Origin: Caldifarciminota bacterium
Lineage (GTDB): Bacteria; Hydrothermota; Tepidihabitantia; SM23-42
Assembly (NCBI GenBank): GCA_027026255.1
Contig: JALVOT010000018.1
Location: forward strand, 1 to 64,000
Length of the DNA stretch: 64,000 bases
Reading direction: 5' to 3'
This document shows, piece by piece, positions 1 through 11,069 of the stretch. The translations under genes and the position numbers were made by a program. The notes under the pieces were generated by a model. The model saw only the letters and a list, made by a program, of their open reading frames with translations. It was not told the DNA's origin and did not search any database. Position 1 is the first letter of the stretch. The number at the start of each line of letters is the position of its first letter.

Positions 1-20
1 GGAAGAATCAGTTTCTTCAT
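1..20 (-). CDS. N-terminus of a CDS running off the left edge (MKKLIL..., probable signal peptide start)
   Basis: Reverse complement reads aaaggaggaaataATGaagaaactgattcttcc: SD (25-33) plus ATG at 20; truncated by window edge. Confidence 0.5.
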
Positions 21-148
21 TATTTCCTCCTTTCTGTATTACTCACCCAAAATAATCTTTTTTTCTTCTCCGCTATCACCCCCCTTTCAAAACAACTATA
101 AAATTATAGTTAATATTCATAAAATGTCAAGGATAATCCGGCATACTC

Positions 149-242
149 AGGGTCAAATCTCGACATTGGACAAATAACCGCAAAAGATAATAGCCGGGAA
201 GCTCAAAAGAGAAAAAATTGTCCAATGTCGAGATTTGACCCT
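149..242. repeat. 25-bp perfect inverted repeat with 44-bp spacer (hairpin or MITE-like)
   Basis: agggtcaaatctcgacattggacaa (149-173) and its exact reverse complement ttgtccaatgtcgagatttgaccct (218-242). Confidence 0.85.
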
Positions 243-253
243 ATTTTATTTAT

Positions 254-613
254 TTAGAAGGCATCCTCAATATATTCGTATTTCACCTTACCCCCCTCTT
301 CATCAATTGCCAAAACATCAAAATGCATCTCCGAATCAAGGGGTAAATGCCTTAACTGAAGCCAGTAAATGGCTGTTTTTCTGATTCTTTGCTGTTTATA
401 TCTTACCACTGAACTCTGGGGTGAACCATAGTCCCTGCTTCTGCGATACTTTACTTCAACAAATCGAAAAGCCCTGTCTCTCCTCAAAATTAAATCAATC
501 TCACCATATCGAGTGCGAAAGTTGCGGGCAACGATATTATCTTTTCTCGCTTTAAAAAATCTGCGGGCAAGTTCCTCTCCTTTCCTGCCGATTGCCGTCC
601 GATTCAATTTCAC
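254..613 (-). CDS. YraN/UPF0102 family endonuclease-like protein
   Basis: GRKGEELARRFFKARKDNIVARNFRTRYGEIDLILRRDRAFRFVEVKYR: characteristic GEIDLI...FVEVK motif. Confidence 0.9.
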   Translation of the reverse strand: MKLNRTAIGRKGEELARRFFKARKDNIVARNFRTRYGEIDLILRRDRAFRFVEVKYRRSRDYGSPQSSVVRYKQQRIRKTAIYWLQLRHLPLDSEMHFDVLAIDEEGGKVKYEYIEDAF

Positions 614-1194
614 AAGAGTCGAAATGTCTTACGATGGATCGGACAGGAACCATACTTTCTGAGACATTGACGGTGGAGTCGGGTTGGATATCCTTTATGT
701 TGAGCAAATTGGTAAAGAGGATATTTTTTATGATACTCATACATAATTGCATCCCTCTTTACCTTGGCAAGTATAGATGCCGCAGCAATTGATATGCTGA
801 GCTGATCCCCCTTTATTATAGAAACCTGCCTTATCTTAATGTCATCAAGTTTCAAGGCGTCAATCAAAACAATTTCCGGAGAAGGATTCAGGGATTTTAT
901 CGCCTGAGACATCGCCCTTTTGGTTGCCTCAAGAATATTTATTTCATCAATTACAGCTGCATCAACAATACCGAATGAAAATGAAAGGGCATCTTTTTTT
1001 ATTAAACGGAAAAGCCTTTCCCTTTTTTTGGAATTAAGTTTTTTTGAATCATCTATTTCCGGATTAGAATAACCCTGGGGTAAGATTACCGCAGAAGCAA
1101 CAACCGGGCCAGCAAGTGGACCCCGGCCTGCCTCATCGACTCCAGCAATAAGGTTATACCTTTTCCACAGTCTCTTTTCCGGAAACGACTTCAC
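610..1194 (-). CDS. rnhB: Ribonuclease HII; start probably the internal GTG ([29 protein letters not shown])
   Basis: [20 protein letters not shown] and [13 protein letters not shown] motifs; longer ORF to 1254 overlaps the rplS 3' end. Confidence 0.9.
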   Translation of the reverse strand: MKSFPEKRLWKRYNLIAGVDEAGRGPLAGPVVASAVILPQGYSNPEIDDSKKLNSKKRERLFRLIKKDALSFSFGIVDAAVIDEINILEATKRAMSQAIKSLNPSPEIVLIDALKLDDIKIRQVSIIKGDQLSISIAAASILAKVKRDAIMYEYHKKYPLYQFAQHKGYPTRLHRQCLRKYGSCPIHRKTFRLL

Positions 1195-1573
1195 CGGCCT
1201 TCCCCTGGGCCTCTGATGCAGATTTTGCCGCAGCGGTTTCTGATTTCTTGGCAACCGATTTTTTGGGTTGTTGAGCTTCTTTTATCTTTATCTTGCGGCC
1301 CCGAAGTTTTCTTAAATAATTTAGTTTAGCACGCCGGACCCGACCCCTTTTCTTAATTTCAATCTTGGTAATCATTGGTGAATTAAGGGGAAAGATCCTC
1401 TCAATGCCGACACCTGCTGAGACCTTACGGACCGTGAATGTCTTATTGAGATTCTGGCCCTTTATCTTAATCACTACCCCCTGAAAAGGGGTAATTCTTT
1501 CTTTATCGCCTTCAATAATCTTTGAATAAACACGAACCAGATCTCCGGGCTTAATTTCCGGTATCTCTGCCAT
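1154..1573 (-). CDS. rplS: 50S ribosomal protein L19 with Ala/Lys-rich C-terminal extension
   Basis: [32 protein letters not shown]...[21 protein letters not shown]...[14 protein letters not shown]; start at MAEIPEI. Confidence 0.95.
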   Translation of the reverse strand: MAEIPEIKPGDLVRVYSKIIEGDKERITPFQGVVIKIKGQNLNKTFTVRKVSAGVGIERIFPLNSPMITKIEIKKRGRVRRAKLNYLRKLRGRKIKIKEAQQPKKSVAKKSETAAAKSASEAQGKAGEVVSGKETVEKV

Positions 1574-2282
1574 CAAGCACCTCCAGAAGAATCTCAAAAT
1601 CTTTTTTTGTAAAAACCCCAGAACTAATCAGGTCAGGCCGCTGCCTGAGAGTCTTTTCAAATGCCTTTTTCCTCCGCCAGTATGCAATCTGACGGTGGTT
1701 ACCGCTCCTTAAAACTTCAGGAACATTGTAATTCAAAAATCGAGCCGGCCTTGTGTAGAGGGGAGATTCTAAAAGGGAATATTCAAATGAATCACTATAT
1801 GCAGAATCCTGATTCCCAAGAACATCTGGTAAAAGCCGTGTTATTGCGTCGATTAAAATAAGGGCGCCGATTTCACCACCAGAAATAATGTAATCACCGA
1901 CTGATATTTCTAAAGGATTAAATAAATCCTTCACTCGTTCATCAATACCCTTATATCGACCGCAGATAATGAGTATATGCGATTTTTGGGTAAAATATTT
2001 AATCCGCTTCTGGGTTAGAGGCTCACCCCGGGGTGTAAGATAGACCATACAGGTTCTCTTTTTCTGCCGTGCGCTGATCGCCTTATATAAAGGTTCAGGT
2101 TTCAATACCATACCTGCACCACCACCGAATTGATAGTCATCCACTATCCGATCCTGTGCGAATTCTCTGGGGTTTGTAATACAAACCTCAATAACTCCTT
2201 TATCCTGCGCAATCCTTAGTATTCCACAGGATAAAGGACTATCAAAAAATTCCGGGAACAGGGAAACGATATCAAATTTCAT
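1551..2282 (-). CDS. trmD: tRNA (guanine-N1)-methyltransferase TrmD
   Basis: [13 protein letters not shown]...[19 protein letters not shown]...[10 protein letters not shown]...[32 protein letters not shown]. Confidence 0.96.
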   Translation of the reverse strand: MKFDIVSLFPEFFDSPLSCGILRIAQDKGVIEVCITNPREFAQDRIVDDYQFGGGAGMVLKPEPLYKAISARQKKRTCMVYLTPRGEPLTQKRIKYFTQKSHILIICGRYKGIDERVKDLFNPLEISVGDYIISGGEIGALILIDAITRLLPDVLGNQDSAYSDSFEYSLLESPLYTRPARFLNYNVPEVLRSGNHRQIAYWRRKKAFEKTLRQRPDLISSGVFTKKDFEILLEVLDGRDTGN

Positions 2283-2365
2283 TATTAGTATCTGTTATAA
2301 CCTTTCTAAAAGGTCTTCAGAATAAAAAAAAGGAACGGAAAAAGGCAAGAGATGTTAGAATTCAT

Positions 2366-2602
2366 TTATTCGATGATTTCCAGAACCGTCCGTTTCCCCT
2401 GTTTCATCGCTGCTGCGGTAATGATTGTTCTGATTGCCTTAGCTGTCCTTCCTTCTTTCCCAATAACCTTACCTAAATCACCTTCACCAACCCTGAGTTC
2501 ATATATAATGCTCTTCTCACCAGCAATTTCTTTCACATCAACCTTATCAGGATTGTCGACCAATGCCTTAACAATGTATTCAATTAGATCTTTCATAATC
2601 AA
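2366..2602 (-). CDS. khpA: KH-domain RNA-binding protein (KhpA/YlqC family)
   Basis: 78 aa; [38 protein letters not shown]; located between rpsP and trmD as usual. Confidence 0.9.
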   Translation of the reverse strand: MIMKDLIEYIVKALVDNPDKVDVKEIAGEKSIIYELRVGEGDLGKVIGKEGRTAKAIRTIITAAAMKQGKRTVLEIIE

Positions 2603-2832
2603 CCTCCTTTTTCTTTTGCCATTAATTTAGCCACAGTATTGGTAGGTTGAGCTCCCTTCGAAATCCAATACTCGATGCGATCCCGATTTAATTTTAATTC
2701 TTTTTTTCTGGGATCGTAATGGCCCACTTTTTCAATGTATTCAGCATCTCTTGCCTTTTTCGAATCGATAACCACAATTCTGTAAAAAGGCACCTTTTTC
2801 CGACCCATTCTTGTTAATCTAATTTTAACCAT
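2599..2832 (-). CDS. rpsP: 30S ribosomal protein S16
   Basis: [42 protein letters not shown]. Confidence 0.96.
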   Translation of the reverse strand: MVKIRLTRMGRKKVPFYRIVVIDSKKARDAEYIEKVGHYDPRKKELKLNRDRIEYWISKGAQPTNTVAKLMAKEKGG

Positions 2833-2840
2833 AGGTTTTT

Positions 2841-2868
2841 ATTATATATAAATTAAATTATTTGTCAA
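2841..2868 (-). promoter_or_regulatory. Sigma70-like promoter of rpsP, predicted leaderless
   Basis: Reverse complement TTGACA-16 nt-TATAAT; -10 ends 8 nt before the ATG at 2832. Confidence 0.65.
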
Positions 2869-2908
2869 GAATAAAAAAATCCAGGGTATCAGGTCTTAAA
2901 TCTCTTTG

Positions 2909-4473
<1,565 letters not shown>

Positions 4474-4600
4474 AAGAAATGAGAGTTGTTTGTTTTTGGA
4501 CCCAATACCCTGGACAAATCTGGAAATAAGTAAATTTTCAAAGAACAAATTTTATAATATTATTTTAAAGCTTAATATTATAATTAAAATTTGCAAATTG

Positions 4601-4822
4601 TCAAGGGGTAAAAAACATCCACCCCCTATCTAATTTCCATCCTGAACTTTTATAAAAAATCCAGGGCTGCCAGATATATAAGAAAAGCAAGGATAAAAAA
4701 GGCTTTGCGGCGATTAAAACACAGAAACCAAAGGCATCAAGGAAAAGAAGTATCGGTATAACAAATTCCGCCTTACCTTTTGCATATCCTTTATAAATTT
4801 CTTTTGCAATAATTAAAACAAA
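4601..4822 (-). pseudogene. Open segment encoding the C-terminus of an integral membrane protein; no start codon; likely decayed gene
   Basis: Reverse frame open 4604-4822 to TGA: FVLIIAKEIYKGYAKGKAEFVIPILLFLDAFGFCVLIAAKPFLSLLFLYIWQPWIFYKSSGWKLDRGWMFFTP*; in-frame TGA just upstream and no ATG/GTG/TTG at its beginning. Confidence 0.4.
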
Positions 4823-4984
4823 TCAAACAGAACAAATAAGATAGAAACCCGAAATTATTTGGGGTCGGAATTTACAATAGGGTTTTCCGGGAAGAACTTA
4901 CATCAGATATCCCTTTCCCGGGGAAATTGAAATATTTCTCCAAAATTCTTTAAAAATAATAGAACCGACAATTCCTTAATAATA

Positions 4985-5012
4985 TTGACATCCTATAATA
5001 TTTCGGTATAAT
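4985..5012 (+). promoter_or_regulatory. Sigma70-like promoter upstream of ruvX-mltG
   Basis: TTGACA-16 nt-TATAAT; ATG at 5027. Confidence 0.65.
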
Positions 5013-5026
5013 TTTTCAATTACGAT

Positions 5027-5431
5027 ATGAGAGTGATGGCAATTGATTATGGAGCTAAGCGGGTTGGGATAGCGATCACTGACCCATTGTGCACGATTTC
5101 CCAACCATTATTGACGATTAAGTTTGACTCGGAAAAGCTCCTTTTTAAACGACTTAAGTGTCTAATAGAAAAAAACAATGTGGGATTGGTGTTGATTGGC
5201 TATCCGATATCTTTAAAAGGAGATACAACAAAAATGTCTGCCGCAATTCGAAAATTTGCCGAAAAACTTGAAAAGATTGTGGGGGTTGAAATAAAACTCT
5301 GGGATGAACGTTATACAAGCCAGTATGCAAAACATCTTCTCAAAGGAGTAAAATCCCGAAAACGAAAAGAACATATTGATCAAATTGCCGCCTCAATTTT
5401 ACTGCGTGAATATCTTGAATCCATAACTTGA
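5027..5431 (+). CDS. ruvX: Holliday junction resolvase-like protein RuvX/YqgF
   Basis: MRVMAIDYGAKRVGIAITDPL...LVLIGYPISLKGD...LWDERYTS. Confidence 0.93.
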   Translation: MRVMAIDYGAKRVGIAITDPLCTISQPLLTIKFDSEKLLFKRLKCLIEKNNVGLVLIGYPISLKGDTTKMSAAIRKFAEKLEKIVGVEIKLWDERYTSQYAKHLLKGVKSRKRKEHIDQIAASILLREYLESIT

Positions 5432-5432
5432 T

Positions 5433-6398
5433 ATGAATCGCCAAATTATTGCACTTATCATTCTACTTACCCTATTTATCATCTGGCTTGAACCTCTGAA
5501 TTTTGGACCGATAAAAGTAAATATAGCAGAGGGCGTCAATGGAACAGAGATTGCCAAAATACTTTCTCAAAAGGGTGTCTTGCGTGATATCCCTGAATTT
5601 CTATTTTTCTTAAAGATACTGGGTAAGGAACGAAGCCTAAAATCTGGAACCTATGAACTCTACCGATATAAAAATCCCATCTATTTAATTAATAAACTCA
5701 CCCAGGGAAGGGGGGTTGATATCCGGATTACAATCCCCGAGGGATTTACGATTTTTGAGATTGCAGATGTTTTAGAAAAAAACGGGCTTGTTGACAAAAC
5801 GGCATTCATCAGCCTGTGCTGTAACCAGAAATTTATCCGCAGTTTAGGTTTAAAAGGGAAAACATTGGAAGGCTATTTTTTCCCGGACACTTACCTTTTC
5901 AATGAAAACCAGAGTGATACTGAAATCATTCAGGTGCTGGTTGATAATTTTAAAAAACATACAAATAACTTCAATATAACGGATCAAGATTCACTTTATA
6001 AAATTCTTACCCTTGCCTCGATTGTTGAAAAAGAAGCAAAATATGAGGATGAACGACCAATCATTGCCAGGGTCTTTTTGAATCGTATTAAAAAAAGACG
6101 GCCCTTAGAGTCTTGTGCCACTGTGCTTTATGCGATGAAACTCAGAAATATGGAAATCCCCCACCGCCGACTTACCGAGAAGCAGCTGTTGATTAAATCA
6201 CCATATAATACCTATCAAAATCTTGGTCTTCCGCCCGGTCCGATATGTTCACCCGGGATGGCATCACTAAAGGCGGTCATATCTCCGGCCCGGGTTGATT
6301 ATCTCTATTTTGTCTCTATGGGTAACGGCCGGCACCACTTCTCACGCACCTACCAGGAACATCTTGCCGCAAAGGAGCACTACAATGCTAAAAAATGA
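5433..6398 (+). CDS. mltG: Endolytic transglycosylase MltG (YceG-like)
   Basis: TM N-terminus; TLASIVEKEAKYEDERPIIARVFLNRIKKRRPLESCATVLYA...SPYNTYQNLGLPPGPICSPG. Confidence 0.93.
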   Translation: MNRQIIALIILLTLFIIWLEPLNFGPIKVNIAEGVNGTEIAKILSQKGVLRDIPEFLFFLKILGKERSLKSGTYELYRYKNPIYLINKLTQGRGVDIRITIPEGFTIFEIADVLEKNGLVDKTAFISLCCNQKFIRSLGLKGKTLEGYFFPDTYLFNENQSDTEIIQVLVDNFKKHTNNFNITDQDSLYKILTLASIVEKEAKYEDERPIIARVFLNRIKKRRPLESCATVLYAMKLRNMEIPHRRLTEKQLLIKSPYNTYQNLGLPPGPICSPGMASLKAVISPARVDYLYFVSMGNGRHHFSRTYQEHLAAKEHYNAKK

Positions 6399-8805
6399 AT
6401 TTGAGGATATAATAATCCAGGAAACACCGTATTACAGGAATCTGGAAAAACGATACCGTGATGTAATGAACTTTAAACGTTACTATAGAGTATTAAAAGA
6501 AATGAATCCCGAAGACAACTTCGTCAAATATCTGGAAAAGAAAAAAGGTAAGGAATTAATCTTTTTGGGACGAAAGATATTTTCACTACAGGAAGAATTT
6601 GTATCAAATTATCTTCTATTCCTTAAAGATGAATCCCGGGTATCACACTGGGATGAGTTTTTTGAGCGGTATAACAAAGCACTGGCAGAAATTTATGAAC
6701 GCTTTGTGGGTCGACACAGTGAACGGGTTATGATTTTTGAAATCGTTAATCGCAAATTGTTACGTGACCTTCTCACAAAATCGCTTGTCGGTAAAGACAT
6801 CAATGAAAAAATTACAATATCAGAACGCTTCGGTAAGGCTGTTAATCAGCTTTTCACCTATATCAGACATTCTCTAACAAAATTTATTCCTATATATGAT
6901 AATTTAATAAATGAATCCTATGAACAACTTCCCCTGCTACCAAGATGCGGGCATAATGAGACCCTCAAACTTCTTGCCAATCAATTTATAAAAAAAGGGT
7001 TGCCCGAACCTATATTCAGCGCCCTTTACCGCAATATAATTTCACTCTACTACACACAGGGAAAACAGGAAATAATCGATTCAATCAATAAAAACAGGTC
7101 TTTAAATAAAGAGTCCTTAATTGAACTATTTGGGTCATATTTTTTCTTTCCTGATGATGATGCCCTGGGTGAAATCCTTGAAACAATGAAAAGTAAGGCA
7201 CGAACAATCATCGGTGATATCAAATTATGTCGAGAACAGATAGAAGGCAAAATGCTGAGTATAAGAAACAAAATAAAGGATATCACAAGTTCCATAAGTG
7301 ATAATCTTACACATCTTGCCGTGAATTTTTCAACTGAGGAATCCATTGAAAATCTAATCAAACGGTTGAAACGATGCTTAATAAGCAGGGGCTACGATTT
7401 GAAAATCTTAAGTGCTCAATATCAACAATACTTAGAACAGGAGAATAATCTCAATGCGGTGTTAAATTTTAAACTGAACGACTTAATGAAATTCATCACC
7501 CGGGATGAATGGGACCCATTGATTATTTTATTGCTCGAGCCGAAAAGAACATTTGATGAAGAAGCGCTCCAGACAATCATTAAAGAAACGGTATCTGAAA
7601 TAAAAAATAATCAACCAGCGATGCAGGTTATGTCTAATTATAAAGTAAGTGGATTTTTAAAGGAAAAGTATAATACAAATATGATTATTGAAAATTTTTA
7701 TAAAATCGTTCAGGAGGTTATTGCACCATTTGTTAAGTCATTAATTCTCGAGGAGATGGTAGATTATTATCCCAAAATATCTGGAGTGGTATCCAGCGAA
7801 GGGATACGGTATCTCGGGGAAGAGATCGTTTCTGGTCGAGCCCTGGTTGTGGAAAAAGACATCAAGGAACAAACCAAAAACCAGACTGAAGAGATTAAGT
7901 CAAATATTTCACGGTACAAAAAACTTGTTTCCATACTTGTCTATGATATTCGCGGTTCTACATTTATGGGCACAAAACTGAAGGACGCAAAAAAAGAAAG
8001 TGAAATCAGGAATCTCTTCCAGGAATCAATGCTCTCGGCGGCGGAAAAGTATGGCGGTATTCCAATCAAGGACACCGGTGATGGCGGGATAATTTTATTT
8101 GCAGCCAACCATTACGATATTAAAGAGAATAAAACACTCATTCCCGAACCCGGCAGCACCCTTTCTGCAGTAAGAAGCAGCCTGCAGATGATTAAGGACG
8201 CAGAAATCTTTGTCCAGGAAAATATTCACAAATATCAGCATTGGTTTCGTGAAGCCGAAGAGCGAAAGATAAATTTTGAGGGTGTTACTTATGCGACACT
8301 CCCGCCTTCCTATAAGACGATTTTTCAGATTGGCATAGGAATTGCCTCGGGTCATTATCCAAAAGAGGTCTATCTTGATAAAAATGCCTTTGGTGAGTTT
8401 GATGTAACCGGGATGCTGGTTCGGGAAGCAAATTTCTACTCAAAGATTAAGGCAAAAGGCAGATCAACCATCGTTTGCGATGATGCTACAGTATACAATC
8501 TATTACTGAATGTAAATAAATTTTCGTTTTTGAGCGAATCCGGTCTGAGGATCGACCCGATGCTTCTTGACCCAGAACAGGGTCTGGAATACTGGATAAA
8601 TCAGAAGGTATCAAGGAAAGGTTTTATACTTGACCTTTATAAAATATTCATATCTGATTTCGGACAGGAGATAAAACATCCAGGCAGTATAAGAATCCTT
8701 GTTGGCGTGGATGACATTGTCATTAATGAAACAGGTGAAATAAAAGATGGTAAAGGCGGTCGGGGTAAGTTTCTTTTTGAAATTTCCAGTGAGGAGGTAC
8801 GATGA
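6385..8805 (+). CDS. Large protein with helical N-terminus and C-terminal class III nucleotidyl-cyclase-like domain
   Basis: ATG at 6385 (MLKNEFEDI) with SD aaaggag; ILVYDIRGSTFMG, GGIPIKDTGDGGIILF, FQIGIGIASG resemble class III cyclase core motifs. Confidence 0.75.
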   Translation: MLKNEFEDIIIQETPYYRNLEKRYRDVMNFKRYYRVLKEMNPEDNFVKYLEKKKGKELIFLGRKIFSLQEEFVSNYLLFLKDESRVSHWDEFFERYNKALAEIYERFVGRHSERVMIFEIVNRKLLRDLLTKSLVGKDINEKITISERFGKAVNQLFTYIRHSLTKFIPIYDNLINESYEQLPLLPRCGHNETLKLLANQFIKKGLPEPIFSALYRNIISLYYTQGKQEIIDSINKNRSLNKESLIELFGSYFFFPDDDALGEILETMKSKARTIIGDIKLCREQIEGKMLSIRNKIKDITSSISDNLTHLAVNFSTEESIENLIKRLKRCLISRGYDLKILSAQYQQYLEQENNLNAVLNFKLNDLMKFITRDEWDPLIILLLEPKRTFDEEALQTIIKETVSEIKNNQPAMQVMSNYKVSGFLKEKYNTNMIIENFYKIVQEVIAPFVKSLILEEMVDYYPKISGVVSSEGIRYLGEEIVSGRALVVEKDIKEQTKNQTEEIKSNISRYKKLVSILVYDIRGSTFMGTKLKDAKKESEIRNLFQESMLSAAEKYGGIPIKDTGDGGIILFAANHYDIKENKTLIPEPGSTLSAVRSSLQMIKDAEIFVQENIHKYQHWFREAEERKINFEGVTYATLPPSYKTIFQIGIGIASGHYPKEVYLDKNAFGEFDVTGMLVREANFYSKIKAKGRSTIVCDDATVYNLLLNVNKFSFLSESGLRIDPMLLDPEQGLEYWINQKVSRKGFILDLYKIFISDFGQEIKHPGSIRILVGVDDIVINETGEIKDGKGGRGKFLFEISSEEVR

Positions 8806-11069
8806 ATAAATATCTGATCAGTGATTTTCAGAGATATCTTGATGAAAACAGCAAATATTGCAAACTACTGGAAGAACGATTTATCAACCCTGAACTCTAT
8901 AGAAAAAATTTGCATAGTATTGAACAGGGACTTGCGTGCCTCGGCATCGCTTCCGATGTAATTCATATCTTCCATAACCGTAAGAACTTCATTATCTGGT
9001 TGGGGCACCATTTAAATGAATATGAAGGATATGAATTGGCACTTTATATCGGACATAAAAAGATGGGCCTGCCAATACCCGCAGGGTTAAAAGAAAAATG
9101 TCCTGAGGAATGTATTTCAATCATTGATAAGGTCAGTAACAGAAAATTTCTCTATGAATTCAAGGATGAACTCCGTCGGGTCTCTTTTTCACCGAATATC
9201 TTTCTCGCAATTCATAAATCACTGATGTCGGCCCGGGTTGAAAACCTCTTTCCGGTCTTCCTTGCCGATATTGAGAAATTGGGTTTTACCAGCATTGATG
9301 ATGCCCTGAAAAAGATTCCCCGGGTCTACATAGACTATCTTCCAGAACCATCATTTATGAAACTAATCAGAAAATTATCTTCAATGCTCAAAGGGTTAAA
9401 AAGCAAAATGCTTTCAGAACTAAAGGATATTAATCTCTATGCCCTGCGGCTAAAAGAACAGTTAGAGGGGCTGTTTTTAGAAACAAATCAAAGTTTAAAA
9501 GAGATTATTGAAAATGATGTGGTTCAGGGAACCGATATAAATGTTATTACCCAAAAGGTGGCAAATCTTTTCTCAAGACTCGATCGACTGTTTCTCGGCA
9601 ACATCTATCATCTCAAGGATTATGAAAAGAAAGAGAAAAAAATCCAGGACTTTCTGAATCAAGAAGAACAACTGAAATACACCGCGGATAAAAGAGCATC
9701 AAACAAAAGGAAAAAACTTTCCGAGTTGTATGAAGAGTATATGTTTTTCAATAAATTCGGTGTCCTGACAAAAGATGAGTATAAAAATTTCACAAAATTC
9801 CTTTTTGCAGAACTTGAGCAATTACACCGCCAGAAAAAAGATGAAGTTTCACTGCTCAATAAATTTGAGAAACGAGGGCTTTTATCTGTAGAGCTTGATT
9901 TTGCCGCCATTGAACAAAGTTACCATACATTTCTTAAACGAACAATCATCCCTGAATATATGGGACAATGTTTCATAAACCTGGTTAGTTGTTTGCCGCC
10001 ACCGGCGAATGCACCAAAAAGGGTAGTTATCGACCAGGCGAATTTATACAATCTTTCCTTAGAGGGGAAGGGAATCTTACGGTTCAGGGAAAAGCGTGTT
10101 TTCCCTGAAGACCTTGTTAAATATGTAAAAACATTCCAAAAATGTATTACAATATTAATTTATGATATTCGTGGCTCATCATATATGGGTATAAAACTCC
10201 ATGACGCCGTTAAGGAACAGAAGATAAAATATAAATTCGCTCGCGAGATGGCTGAGGTGGTAAAAAATTATGGAGGATTTTTACTGAAAGATACCGGCGA
10301 TGGTGGTCTGGTCTGGTTTGCCGAAAATTCCGAATCGTTGTATAATCATCTATATACGGAATCGGTTACCGGTCGGGGGATGAAACTCCGTTATTCAATC
10401 TTTTCTGGAGCAGAATTTGATTTAATCCCGACTACCGATGCAGCTAAACGGGCGATTCTCTGTGCCCGTGATATGGTCCAGCGCGCCGAGGAATTTATTC
10501 GGGCGAACTTTATCCACTACCGGGAATGGTTCGCCGATGTTACCGAACGGACATTAGAAGTAGATGGTATCACTTATGCCCTGCTGCCACCGGAATTCAA
10601 AAGCCTTTTTAGAATCGGTATCGGTATCGCATCAGGAATTCCCGATCGGGATTTGGTCTTTTGTGCCAATTCTTACGGCGACCCGGATCTGGTTGGTCCG
10701 ATAATTGCCGACGCCCACCTCTATTCAATGAAACAGCAACCTGGACGTTCGGTTGTTATCTGTGATATCCCCTCACTTATAAATCTGATTCTCAATATTG
10801 AAAATTTTGAATATATAGTTGATGAAGATAATTTTGAAGATTACCTTAAAGAAGTTCAAAAGATTTTAGAGAAGGAGCATGGTTATCGACTCCCTGATCA
10901 TAAGATTATGATAAAACCCAGGGGTGTTCACTTTCTTGAAGAACTGAATAAAAATAATGCCCTGTCCGATAAAAAGACCAATGAGGTTCTTATCGACAAA
11001 AAAGGAAATATCCTTACGCCGGATAAGAAAAAGATTAAATTGATATACGAAATACTTAATCTCCAATGA
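8802..11069 (+). CDS. Paralogue of the upstream gene: helical N-terminus plus class III nucleotidyl-cyclase-like domain
   Basis: ATGA overlap with 6385..8805; ILIYDIRGSSYMGIKLHDAVKEQ...GGFLLKDTGDGGLVWF...FRIGIGIASG. Confidence 0.75.
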   Translation: MNKYLISDFQRYLDENSKYCKLLEERFINPELYRKNLHSIEQGLACLGIASDVIHIFHNRKNFIIWLGHHLNEYEGYELALYIGHKKMGLPIPAGLKEKCPEECISIIDKVSNRKFLYEFKDELRRVSFSPNIFLAIHKSLMSARVENLFPVFLADIEKLGFTSIDDALKKIPRVYIDYLPEPSFMKLIRKLSSMLKGLKSKMLSELKDINLYALRLKEQLEGLFLETNQSLKEIIENDVVQGTDINVITQKVANLFSRLDRLFLGNIYHLKDYEKKEKKIQDFLNQEEQLKYTADKRASNKRKKLSELYEEYMFFNKFGVLTKDEYKNFTKFLFAELEQLHRQKKDEVSLLNKFEKRGLLSVELDFAAIEQSYHTFLKRTIIPEYMGQCFINLVSCLPPPANAPKRVVIDQANLYNLSLEGKGILRFREKRVFPEDLVKYVKTFQKCITILIYDIRGSSYMGIKLHDAVKEQKIKYKFAREMAEVVKNYGGFLLKDTGDGGLVWFAENSESLYNHLYTESVTGRGMKLRYSIFSGAEFDLIPTTDAAKRAILCARDMVQRAEEFIRANFIHYREWFADVTERTLEVDGITYALLPPEFKSLFRIGIGIASGIPDRDLVFCANSYGDPDLVGPIIADAHLYSMKQQPGRSVVICDIPSLINLILNIENFEYIVDEDNFEDYLKEVQKILEKEHGYRLPDHKIMIKPRGVHFLEELNKNNALSDKKTNEVLIDKKGNILTPDKKKIKLIYEILNLQ

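Noticed and set aside
592-792. ORFs 552..752(-) and 592..792(+) over the rnhB/yraN junction
   Set aside because: Overlap well-supported rnhB in other frames; no SD or recognisable motifs.
6385-11069. Tandem cyclase-like pair as a CBASS/Pycsar-type anti-phage operon
   Set aside because: No recognisable effector (nuclease, TM pore, phospholipase, TIR) is adjacent; the next gene is a GGDEF protein. The evidence favours signalling.
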